Shown here: one piece after another, positions 1 through 5,181 of the stretch | Position numbering within the stretch: the stretch's first letter is position 1 | Layout of the letters: each line of letters begins with the position of its first letter | Translations under genes and position numbers: made by a program | Origin: Rhizobium sp. Q54 | GTDB taxonomy: Bacteria; Pseudomonadota; Alphaproteobacteria; SMXS01 | Length of the DNA: 5,719 bases | NCBI GenBank assembly: GCA_945872035.1 | Contig: CAMBYA010000176.1 | Span: 1 to 5,719 of the forward strand | Direction: 5' to 3' | Notes under the pieces: generated by a model | What the model was told of the DNA's origin: nothing | Databases searched by the model: none | What the model saw: the letters and a program-made list of their open reading frames with translations, nothing else

Positions 1-154
1 CAAGCGGATGATGCGCATGGGCCTGAAGGAACCGTTCGACGAGCACGTCCACCACGTGTTCCTGCAGCTGCTGCCGCTGCTGAAGACCGAGGACTTCGGC
101 GAAGGCATCAAGGCCTTCCTGGAAAAGCGCGCGCCGGTGTTTACGGGGAAGTGA
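1..154 (+). CDS. Enoyl-CoA hydratase/isomerase family protein, C-terminal end (partial)
   Basis: An open frame enters from the left edge (first complete codon at position 2) and stops at TGA 152-154, leaving 50 visible residues. The segment is rich in Leu, Lys and His and ends in EGIKAFLEKRAPVFTGK. This closely matches the usual C-terminus of crotonase-superfamily enoyl-CoA hydratases (E-G-x-x-A-F-x-E-K-R-x-P-x-F-x-G-K/R), where the last helices pack against the trimer. Such enzymes hydrate trans-2-enoyl-CoA in beta-oxidation or related acyl-CoA degradation in the cytoplasm. The catalytic glutamates and the oxyanion-hole region lie outside the window, so the exact reaction (hydratase, isomerase or another crotonase) cannot be assigned. 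It converges on the minus-strand cluster and is probably a separate transcription unit. Confidence 0.82.
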   Translation, partial: KRMMRMGLKEPFDEHVHHVFLQLLPLLKTEDFGEGIKAFLEKRAPVFTGK

Positions 155-188
155 AGCCGGAAGGGTCGCTACGGCGCCCACTCTCGAT

Positions 189-292
189 CGTCATCCCGGC
201 GAAGGCCGGGACCCAGACGGGCCAATCCGGCGCGCTTCGCGCCGGTCTTGTCGTAAGATGGGGACTGGGTCCCGGCCTTCGCCGGGATGACG
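189..292. repeat. Compound palindromic intergenic element (28-bp inverted repeat with inner hairpin)
   Basis: The arms at 189-216 and 265-292 are perfect 28-bp reverse complements. Each arm is itself a hairpin: TCCCGGC-GAAG-GCCGGGA at 194-211 and TCCCGGC-CTTC-GCCGGGA at 270-287. The 48-nt centre carries a third hairpin, CCGGCGCG-CTT-CGCGCCGG, at 227-245. Transcripts could therefore fold as one long stem or as three smaller ones. Arms containing CATCCCGGC...GCCGGGA are familiar as dispersed REP-like intergenic repeats in many alphaproteobacteria; this is recalled family knowledge, not a search. The element sits between convergent genes and fills most of their 161-bp gap. No other copy was noticed in this window and no transposase is present. 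Confidence 0.85.
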
Positions 293-301
293 CCTGATTT
301 T
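265..301 (+). terminator. Possible terminator activity of the palindromic element, downstream of the hydratase gene
   Basis: The second arm forms a strong GC hairpin (270-287, 7-bp stem with a CTTC loop) and the whole element forms a 28-bp stem. It is followed after a few bases by a short T run at 298-301. The hydratase gene stops at 154 and the opposing SMP-30 gene at 316, so the structure could end or insulate both transcripts. The T run is short and not directly next to the stem, and on the minus strand no T tract follows the structure. Rho-independent termination is therefore only a possibility. Confidence 0.35.
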
Positions 302-315
302 GGGACGACAACGAG

Positions 316-1332
316 CTAAGCCGTGAACGGCAGCCGCAATCCCGGCCTCGGCCAGTCGATGGCGATCAGCTGCCCGAGGCCCGACAGCGTCACATAGGCC
401 GTCTTCATGTCCGGTCCGCCGAACGCCACGTTGGTGGCGAGGAAGTCGGTGTTTATCGGCGTGTGCTCGATGGTCTGGCCGTCGGGCGTGATACGGGTCA
501 GGCCGCCCTTGACCGGCGTGGCGATGACGATGCTGCCATCCTCTTCCATGGCCAGCGAATCCCAGTAGGTGTTGCCGCCGGGGGAGGCCACGGTGCGTCC
601 CTGGAACAGCCCAGGCGCCCTGGCGATCTCGCCCTCGCCGACGATGTCGAAGGCGAGCAGGTGGGCGCTCATGGATTCCGCCGCATAGACCGTCTTGCCG
701 TCGGGCGAGATGCCGCAGCCATTGGGCGTCAGCAGGCCGAACACCGCTTCCTTGACCAGCGAGCCGTCGGGCTTGCCGAAATAGAGGCCGCCGCGGTCCT
801 GCTCGCGCGCCCGGCCCTGGCCCAGATCGGTGAACCAGAAATTGCCGTTGCGGTCGAACATCAGGTCGTTGGGTCCGGTCAGCTTGTGGCCGTTCACGGT
901 GTCGTAGAGCCGCGTGACCTTGCCGGTCTTCAGGTCGACCCGGTCGATGGAGCCGCCCTTGTAGTTGTTCGCCTGGTGGCCGGGCAGCACGAGGCCGCTG
1001 GGCAGGGTGTGGAACTCGAAGCCGCCATTATTGGTGACGTAGCAGGCGCCGTCCGGGCCGATCGCCGCGCCATTGGGGCCGCCCGGCACCTCGGCCACCA
1101 CCTCGACGGTGCCGTCGGGCCAGCATTTGGCCAGCGCCTGGCCCTGGATTTCGGTGACCAGCACGCTGCCGTCGTTCATCACCACCGGGCCTTCGGGGAA
1201 GCGCAGTCCTTCGGCGATCACCCGGTAGTTGACGGCGGGCACGACCTTGGTCGGCGGCGTGTAGAGCGGTGTCGCCCTGCAGGCGTCGATCAGGCTCTGC
1301 GCGGCCGGCGCGCGTTTTTCCCGGGTACCCAT
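316..1332 (-). CDS. SMP-30/gluconolactonase/LRE family protein (paralogue A, distal)
   Basis: A 338-residue probable six-bladed beta-propeller hydrolase of the SMP-30/gluconolactonase/LRE family. Members bind a divalent metal and usually hydrolyse lactones or related esters. Visible family signatures are FPEGP with the likely metal ligand Glu47, GGPNGAAIGPDG (84-95), GPND with Asn155 (aligned with a metal-binding Asn of human SMP-30), WFTD (166-169), NGCGISPDGKTVYAAES, and YWDSLA with Asp258 as the probable last metal ligand. About 45 residues precede FPEGP, roughly 30 more than in human SMP-30. There is no signal peptide or membrane segment, so it should be cytoplasmic. The ATG at 1332 has a purine-rich AGAGGG site just upstream (complement of about 1340-1346). 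It follows paralogue B by 22 nt and shares roughly 60% identity with it by eye. Substrate unknown. Confidence 0.9.
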   Translation of the reverse strand: MGTREKRAPAAQSLIDACRATPLYTPPTKVVPAVNYRVIAEGLRFPEGPVVMNDGSVLVTEIQGQALAKCWPDGTVEVVAEVPGGPNGAAIGPDGACYVTNNGGFEFHTLPSGLVLPGHQANNYKGGSIDRVDLKTGKVTRLYDTVNGHKLTGPNDLMFDRNGNFWFTDLGQGRAREQDRGGLYFGKPDGSLVKEAVFGLLTPNGCGISPDGKTVYAAESMSAHLLAFDIVGEGEIARAPGLFQGRTVASPGGNTYWDSLAMEEDGSIVIATPVKGGLTRITPDGQTIEHTPINTDFLATNVAFGGPDMKTAYVTLSGLGQLIAIDWPRPGLRLPFTA

Positions 1333-1354
1333 GGTGTTTCCCTCTCTGTGTGAA

Positions 1355-2365
1355 TCAGGCGGTGTAAGGCAGCTTCAGGCCGGGCCGCGGCCAGTCGATG
1401 GCGATCAGCCGGCCGGCGGCGGTCAGGGTGACGTAGGCGGTCTTCATGTCGGGCCCGCCGAATGCGACGTTGGTGGTAAGGAAGTCGTCGAGCGGCGTGT
1501 GCTCGATCGTCCTGCCGTCCGGCGTGATCCGCATCAGGCCGCCGCGCTGCGGGCAGGCGATGACGACGCTGCCGTCGGCCTCGATGGCGAGCGAATCCCA
1601 GAAGGTGTTGCCGCCCGGCGCGGCGATCAGGTGGCCGGGCAGGAAGCCGCCCTGCTTGCTGACCGTGCCCTCGCCGGTGATGTCGAAGCCGTACAGCCTG
1701 CCGGTCGGGAACTCGGCCACGTAGACCCGCTTGCCGTCGGGCGACACGCCGCAGCCATTCGGCCCGATCATCGGGAACACCGCCTCGGTCACGAACGAGC
1801 CGTCGGCGCGGCCATAGCACAGCGAGCCCCGGTCGGTGTGCCGGCCCACGGTCTTGCCGAAATCGGTGAACCAGAAGCCGCCGTTGCGGTCGAACATCAG
1901 GTCGTTGGGCGCGCTCAGCCGGTTGCCGCCGGCGCTGTCATAAAGGGTGGTCACCTTGCCGGTCTTCAGGTCAACCCGGTCGATGGATCCGCCGGTGTAG
2001 CCGTTCTTCGGCGAGGCCGGCATCATCAGGTCCATGGGCGTCCTGACCCATTCGAAGCCGCCATTGTTCGCCACGTAGCAGGCGCCGTCCGGTCCGATGG
2101 CGGCGCCGTTCGGCCCGCCGGGGACTTCGGCCACCACGTCCACCGTGCCGTCCATGTAGCAACGGCTGAGCGTCTCGCGCTCCATCTCCACCACGATGAC
2201 GCTGCCGTCGTCCATGACCACCGGACCTTCGGGAAACCGAAGGCCCTCGGTGATGACTCGGATGTTGACGGGCGGCACCGTGCGCACAGCCGGCGTGTCG
2301 ACGGGCGCGGCGCCGACCTGGGCGATCGTGGACGCAGGCAGCGGCGTAGGCTTCGACCGGCTCAT
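1355..2365 (-). CDS. SMP-30/gluconolactonase/LRE family protein (paralogue B, proximal)
   Basis: A 336-residue protein alignable end to end with its downstream neighbour. It has the same propeller signatures: FPEGP with Glu46, GGPNGAAIGPDG, APND with Asn154, WFTD, NGCGVSPDGKRVYVAE and FWDSLA with Asp257. The putative metal site is intact, so an active metal-dependent lactonase or esterase is plausible. The copies differ most in the first 35 residues, in the loop at about 105-123 (rich in Met and Pro here), and around 168-175 and 235-247. These are candidate substrate-specificity regions. No signal peptide is visible. The ATG at 2365 is preceded by GGGGA at good spacing. It lies 74 nt after the SDR gene and 22 nt before paralogue A, consistent with one operon. 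The number of synonymous differences in the identical protein blocks indicates an old duplication. Confidence 0.9.
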   Translation of the reverse strand: MSRSKPTPLPASTIAQVGAAPVDTPAVRTVPPVNIRVITEGLRFPEGPVVMDDGSVIVVEMERETLSRCYMDGTVDVVAEVPGGPNGAAIGPDGACYVANNGGFEWVRTPMDLMMPASPKNGYTGGSIDRVDLKTGKVTTLYDSAGGNRLSAPNDLMFDRNGGFWFTDFGKTVGRHTDRGSLCYGRADGSFVTEAVFPMIGPNGCGVSPDGKRVYVAEFPTGRLYGFDITGEGTVSKQGGFLPGHLIAAPGGNTFWDSLAIEADGSVVIACPQRGGLMRITPDGRTIEHTPLDDFLTTNVAFGGPDMKTAYVTLTAAGRLIAIDWPRPGLKLPYTA

Positions 2366-2439
2366 GACGGTTCCCCGTTTGCTTTCCCGGCGCGGAGCCT
2401 AGCAGAACGAGACGGCCGTTTCAGCAACCGTGACGAATT

Positions 2440-3207
2440 TCAGAGTCCGCCGGCGACCGTGATGATCTCGCCGGTCACCCAGGCGGCGGCGGGCGAGGCC
2501 AGGTAGACGGCGGCGCCGCAGATGTCCTGTTCCTTGCCCATGCGCTTCATCGGGATCTTGATCATGTCGACGAGGCCGGGAAGCTGCTCCTCGGTCAGCT
2601 TGAGCGCTTCCATGAACACCTCGGTCGGGATCGGGCCGGGCGAGATGGCATTGACCCGGATCTTCGGCGCCAGCTCGGTCGCCAGCGTCTTGGTCAGGCT
2701 GTTCACGCCCGCCTTGGCCGCCCCGTAAGGTCCGTTCATCGGCGCCGGCTTGGCCGCGGCGATCGACGAGATGTTGATGATCGCGCTGCCCTCCGGCATG
2801 CGCTTGGCCGCCGCGACACTACCGGCCCAGACCGCCTTCAAATTGAGGCCGAGCTGGTAGTCCCACTGATATTCCGGCAGGTCCATGAAGGTGCGCATGG
2901 TGCGGTCGTCGGCGCCGCCGGCGTTGTTCACCCAGATGGTCAGCTTGCCGAGCTGCTTCACGGTTTCCTCGGCCAGATTGTCGATGGCCGCCATGTCCAT
3001 CATGTCGGTGGTGATCGCCGCCGACCTGCGGCCGAGCGCCCTGATCTCGTCGGCCACCGCCTCGATCTCGGCGGTGCGGCGCGCCGCCACCGCCACGTCG
3101 GCGCCCGCCTCGGCCAGCGCCAGCGCGATGGCCCGGCCGATGCCGCGGCCCGCGCCGGTTACCACCGCCACCTGGCCGTCCAGGCGGAACTGCTCCATGA
3201 TTCCCAT
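2440..3207 (-). CDS. Short-chain dehydrogenase/reductase (SDR), classical type
   Basis: A 255-residue NAD(P)-dependent oxidoreductase with a complete classical SDR core. It has the TGAGRGIG dinucleotide-binding motif (17-24), NNAG (94-97), and a catalytic tetrad of Asn122, Ser148 (in NISS), Tyr161 and Lys165 (YGAAK). The SPGPIPTE loop (189-196) and the C-terminal GEIITVAGG are also typical. Strand beta-2 ends AVAARR with no acidic residue, which favours NADP(H), though this is inference. The frame stays open to an ATG at 3243, but that start has no ribosome binding site. The ATG at 3207 has GGGGAG seven bases upstream and gives the usual length of about 250 residues. A further in-frame ATG at 3198 (MEQFRLDGQVAVVTG) is possible. 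It lies between the P450 and the SMP-30 genes, so it could act on a hydroxylated P450 product. FabG-like annotation would be misleading without biochemical data. Confidence 0.92.
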   Translation of the reverse strand: MGIMEQFRLDGQVAVVTGAGRGIGRAIALALAEAGADVAVAARRTAEIEAVADEIRALGRRSAAITTDMMDMAAIDNLAEETVKQLGKLTIWVNNAGGADDRTMRTFMDLPEYQWDYQLGLNLKAVWAGSVAAAKRMPEGSAIINISSIAAAKPAPMNGPYGAAKAGVNSLTKTLATELAPKIRVNAISPGPIPTEVFMEALKLTEEQLPGLVDMIKIPMKRMGKEQDICGAAVYLASPAAAWVTGEIITVAGGL

Positions 3208-3212
3208 CGGTT

Positions 3213-3220
3213 CTCTCCCC
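3213..3220 (-). promoter_or_regulatory. Ribosome binding site that decides the SDR start
   Basis: On the minus strand this reads GGGGAGAG and lies just upstream of the ATG at 3207, with about 7 nt between the GGGGAG core and the start codon. The longer start at 3243 has no comparable purine-rich site. This supports the 255-residue SDR over a 267-residue version. Confidence 0.7.
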
Positions 3221-3239
3221 GTTGTCCAAGCAAGTCCAT

Positions 3240-3280
3240 CCATGGCCGGTCGTGTGGGCCATGGCCAGACGCCAAAGGCG
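3240..3280 (-). other. Two small hairpins in the P450-SDR spacer
   Basis: CCATGGCC (3240-3247) and GGCCATGG (3257-3264) form an 8-bp stem with a 9-nt loop. CGCC-AAA-GGCG (3270-3280) forms a second, smaller hairpin right after the P450 stop codon. No T run follows on the minus strand, so they do not look like a strong terminator. They could affect transcript stability or partial attenuation between the P450 and the SDR, or be chance in GC-rich DNA. Confidence 0.3.
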
Positions 3281-3291
3281 CGTGTGACTTT

Positions 3292-4551
3292 CTACTTCTT
3301 CGGCGTGAACTCGATATGCAGTTCCTTCAGCGCGCGCAGCGCGAAGGTCGGCCCATGCTTGAAGTCGTTCTTGCCCTCGGCAAACTGGATGTGGTCGAAC
3401 CGGTCGACCATGGCCTTGAAGCCCCAGTAAAGCTCGCGGCGGGCCAGCGGTGCACCCAGGCAGTGGTGGATGCCCGAGCCGAACGCCATGTGGCTGCCGG
3501 CGTTCTTGCGGTCCAGGTCCAGCTTCTCCGGATTGTCGAAATGCCGCTCGTCCCGGTTGGCCGAGGCGTATCGGGTGTTGATCATGGCGCCCTTGGGAAT
3601 GTGCACGCCGTGGATCTCGATGTCCCTGGCGGCGACGCGGAACAGGCTCTGCACCGGGCTCTCGAGCCGCAGCACCTCCTCGACGAAGGTGCGCAGGTCC
3701 TTCTCGACGCCCTGCTTCAGGCGCGCCCAGACGTCGGGATTCTGGATCGCCAGCATCATGCCGGCCGACAGCGCGTTGGTGCTGGTCTCCGAGCCGCCGA
3801 CGAAGGTGTCGGCCATCATCTCGGCATGCAGCTCGTTGTCGTTGAGGGTGCGGCCCCATTCGGGGATCACCGTATTCACCAGGTCGGACAGCAGCGTGTC
3901 GTTGGGCTCCTTGCGCAGCTTCTCGAAGATCGGCTGGAAATAGTGCTGGGCCTCGATCTCCATCTCGACCGACCAGCGTTCCTCTTCCTCGCTCAGCATC
4001 ATGCCGAGGCGCTGCACCCAGGCGTCGGTCCAGGCCTTGATCCGCCAGATGTCCTCTTCCTTGGCGCCCATCTGCTTGCCGATGATGATCAGCGGCAGCG
4101 GCACGGCGAACTGGTGCACCCATTCGCAATGGCCATCGGCGATGAAGCCGTCGATCAGCTTGTACGCGGTGTGCTCGACCGCCGGATCGACTTCCTTGAT
4201 CTTGCCGGCGCGGAACGCGTTGTCGAACATCGCGCGCATCTGCTTGTGGTTCGGGTCGTCGCGGCCGGCCAGGGTCGGCTCTGGCACCCAGCCCTTTTCC
4301 TCGTAGAGCTTGCGCATGCGCTGGGTGCGCTCGGGGACGAGGGTCGCCTTCGGGCGCTGGTTGCTGAAGCTCTCGGTGTCGAGCAGCACCTTGCGCAGGT
4401 CGTCGTAGCGGGTGATGAAATAGAAGCCGGTGACCCCGTCCTTCCACACCGGCGCTTCGTCGCGCAGGGTGCGGTAGGCGTCATACGGGCATTCCTGCAG
4501 GTCCGGTTCGAAGAAGTTGAACTCGGGCGTCTTGGCGGCGGTCGTGCTCAT
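3292..4551 (-). CDS. Cytochrome P450 (soluble bacterial type)
   Basis: A 419-residue heme-thiolate monooxygenase of typical bacterial length with no N-terminal membrane anchor. The landmarks are all present: the C-helix HKQMR (His102, Arg106), the I-helix oxygen-activation motif GGSETS (252-257, Glu255-Thr256 pair), the K-helix ExxR (Glu292, Arg295) and the heme-binding loop FGSGIHHCLG (357-366) with Cys364 as the axial ligand. It should therefore insert one oxygen atom into a small hydrophobic substrate, using electrons from a ferredoxin and reductase. Neither partner is encoded in this window. The ATG at 4551 has GGGGAG five bases upstream (4557-4562). It is the first gene of the minus-strand cluster and diverges from the MarR-efflux operon. 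The CYP family and substrate cannot be assigned by eye. Confidence 0.96.
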   Translation of the reverse strand: MSTTAAKTPEFNFFEPDLQECPYDAYRTLRDEAPVWKDGVTGFYFITRYDDLRKVLLDTESFSNQRPKATLVPERTQRMRKLYEEKGWVPEPTLAGRDDPNHKQMRAMFDNAFRAGKIKEVDPAVEHTAYKLIDGFIADGHCEWVHQFAVPLPLIIIGKQMGAKEEDIWRIKAWTDAWVQRLGMMLSEEEERWSVEMEIEAQHYFQPIFEKLRKEPNDTLLSDLVNTVIPEWGRTLNDNELHAEMMADTFVGGSETSTNALSAGMMLAIQNPDVWARLKQGVEKDLRTFVEEVLRLESPVQSLFRVAARDIEIHGVHIPKGAMINTRYASANRDERHFDNPEKLDLDRKNAGSHMAFGSGIHHCLGAPLARRELYWGFKAMVDRFDHIQFAEGKNDFKHGPTFALRALKELHIEFTPKK

Positions 4552-4578
4552 CGGTGCTCCCCAAAGTCATCTGCGATT

Positions 4579-4608
4579 GTTGTACATCGGGCGCGCCCGG
4601 GCGGTAAA
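4579..4608 (-). promoter_or_regulatory. Tentative P450-cluster promoter with a 12-bp palindrome in its spacer
   Basis: On the minus strand a weak -35-like TTTACC (4603-4608) is followed, 18 nt later, by a weak -10-like TACAAC (4579-4584). The spacer contains the perfect 12-bp palindrome CGGGCGCGCCCG (4588-4599), which could bind a regulator. Both hexamers match consensus only partly and the palindrome is all G and C, so chance is a real alternative. No other good promoter was seen close to the P450 start. Confidence 0.22.
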
Positions 4609-4645
4609 GGGGGTGCTGAACAACAGGCATCAGGATTCAGCGGTC

Positions 4646-4683
4646 GAGACAGTTGCGTTGTGCATTAATATACATAGTATACT
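4646..4683 (+). promoter_or_regulatory. Probable promoter region of the marR-efflux operon
   Basis: An AT-rich island (about 4661-4687) stands out in otherwise GC-rich DNA just upstream of the regulator. Two -10 candidates are visible. TATACA (4669-4674) has GAGACA (4646-4651) 17 bp upstream. TATACT (4678-4683) lies in the centre of the 16-bp palindrome, but its upstream -35 is poor (TTGCGT at 4653-4658, 19-bp spacing). Either would start transcription 20-30 nt before the regulator. Because the palindrome is symmetric, the same TATACT also reads on the minus strand, so a leftward promoter is possible. Confidence 0.4.
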
Positions 4684-4687
4684 ATGT
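4672..4687. promoter_or_regulatory. Operator-like perfect 16-bp palindrome (candidate MarR site)
   Basis: ACATAGTATACTATGT is a perfect dyad ending 23 bp before the MarR start codon and overlapping its likely promoter. MarR-family dimers typically bind AT-rich palindromes of about 16-20 bp in their own promoters and block RNA polymerase until a ligand releases them. Size, symmetry, base composition and position all fit autorepression. The site lies in the shared region between divergent operons, about 120 bp from the P450 start, so it may also act on that side. Binding by this MarR is inference. Confidence 0.65.
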
Positions 4688-4710
4688 GCCCACGCTATAT
4701 TTGACGTCGT

Positions 4711-5181
4711 ATGCAAAACGAAGATCTGGATCGCACCTTCGGCTTCCTGGTGCACGACATCGGCAGGCTCATGCGCCGCGAGTTCGAGCGCCGCGTGCGC
4801 GACATGGGATTCACCCGCAACCAGTGGCGGGTGCTGGCCCATCTGCGCCGGGTCGACGGCATCAACCAGAGCCAACTCGCCGACCGCATGGACGTGGAGC
4901 CGATCGCGCTGGTGCGCCTGCTCGACAAGCTGGAGGCGGCGGGCTACGTGCAGCGCCGGCAGGACCCGCAGGACCGCCGCGCCTACCTCCTCTACCTCAC
5001 CGAAAAGGCCGGGCCGCTGATCGAACGGCTCCAGGCGGTTTCGGTCGAGCTGCGCGAAGAAATGCTGGGCGACCTCAGCGCGGGCGAGCGTGACGCGCTG
5101 ATCGACCTGCTGATGCGGATCAAGTCCCGGATGACCAACAAGACGACCCAAAAACTGCTGGAGGTCGCGGCCCATGAATAA
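4711..5181 (+). CDS. MarR-family transcriptional regulator
   Basis: A 156-residue winged helix-turn-helix protein of normal MarR length. N- and C-terminal helices (about 1-33 and 104-152) would form the dimer interface. The DNA-binding part spans about 35-100: INQSQLADRM leads into a recognition helix at about 62-75 (VEPIALVRLLDKLEAAG), then the wing with the family signature DPQDRRAYLLYLT (Asp88, Arg89). Members usually repress efflux or degradation genes and release DNA when a small aromatic or lipophilic ligand binds. The ATG at 4711 has no clear Shine-Dalgarno sequence (upstream is TTTGACGTCGT), but it starts at the conserved N-terminal helix, and the next ATG would remove about 20 residues of that helix. 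Its 3' end overlaps the membrane fusion protein gene by 8 nt, so the two are co-transcribed, as in emrRAB-type operons. Confidence 0.93.
   Translation: MQNEDLDRTFGFLVHDIGRLMRREFERRVRDMGFTRNQWRVLAHLRRVDGINQSQLADRMDVEPIALVRLLDKLEAAGYVQRRQDPQDRRAYLLYLTEKAGPLIERLQAVSVELREEMLGDLSAGERDALIDLLMRIKSRMTNKTTQKLLEVAAHE
5160..5164 (+). promoter_or_regulatory. Ribosome binding site of the membrane fusion protein gene, inside marR
   Basis: GGAGG lies within the last codons of the MarR gene, 9 nt before the ATG at 5174. It fixes the start of the following gene even though that start overlaps the MarR stop codon, and it suggests translational coupling. Confidence 0.7.

Noticed and set aside
189..292. Possible CRISPR array or insertion-sequence remnant at the repeat
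   Set aside because: There are only two arms in inverted, not direct, orientation, with no spacer series, transposase fragment or target duplication visible.
463..1353. Long plus-strand open frame (296 codons) opposite SMP-30 paralogue A
   Set aside because: It is antisense to a clearly conserved protein, has low-complexity Ala/Gly/Arg/Val/His composition typical of GC-rich shadow frames, and shows no recognisable domain.
1331..2506. Long plus-strand open frame (391 codons) opposite SMP-30 paralogue B
   Set aside because: It resembles the antisense frame of the other paralogue only because the sense genes are paralogues, it runs into the SDR gene, and it has no family motif of its own.
3208..3243. 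Extended SDR N-terminus starting at ATG 3243
   Set aside because: No ribosome binding site precedes it, the extra 12 residues precede the normal SDR N-terminus, and a strong GGGGAG fits the ATG at 3207.
2819..4447. Minus-strand open frame of 542 codons overlapping the P450 and SDR in another frame
   Set aside because: It is a frame-shifted shadow spanning two real genes and rich in Arg, Gly, Pro and Ala; no motif supports it.
3316..4668. Plus-strand open frame of 450 codons opposite the P450
   Set aside because: The P450 on the minus strand has every diagnostic motif. The antisense translation is repetitive Ala/Leu/Val/Asp/His sequence with no domain.
4701..4706. TTGACG as a -35 box next to the MarR start
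   Set aside because: A matching -10 would fall inside the MarR coding region, so it could not drive full-length MarR.
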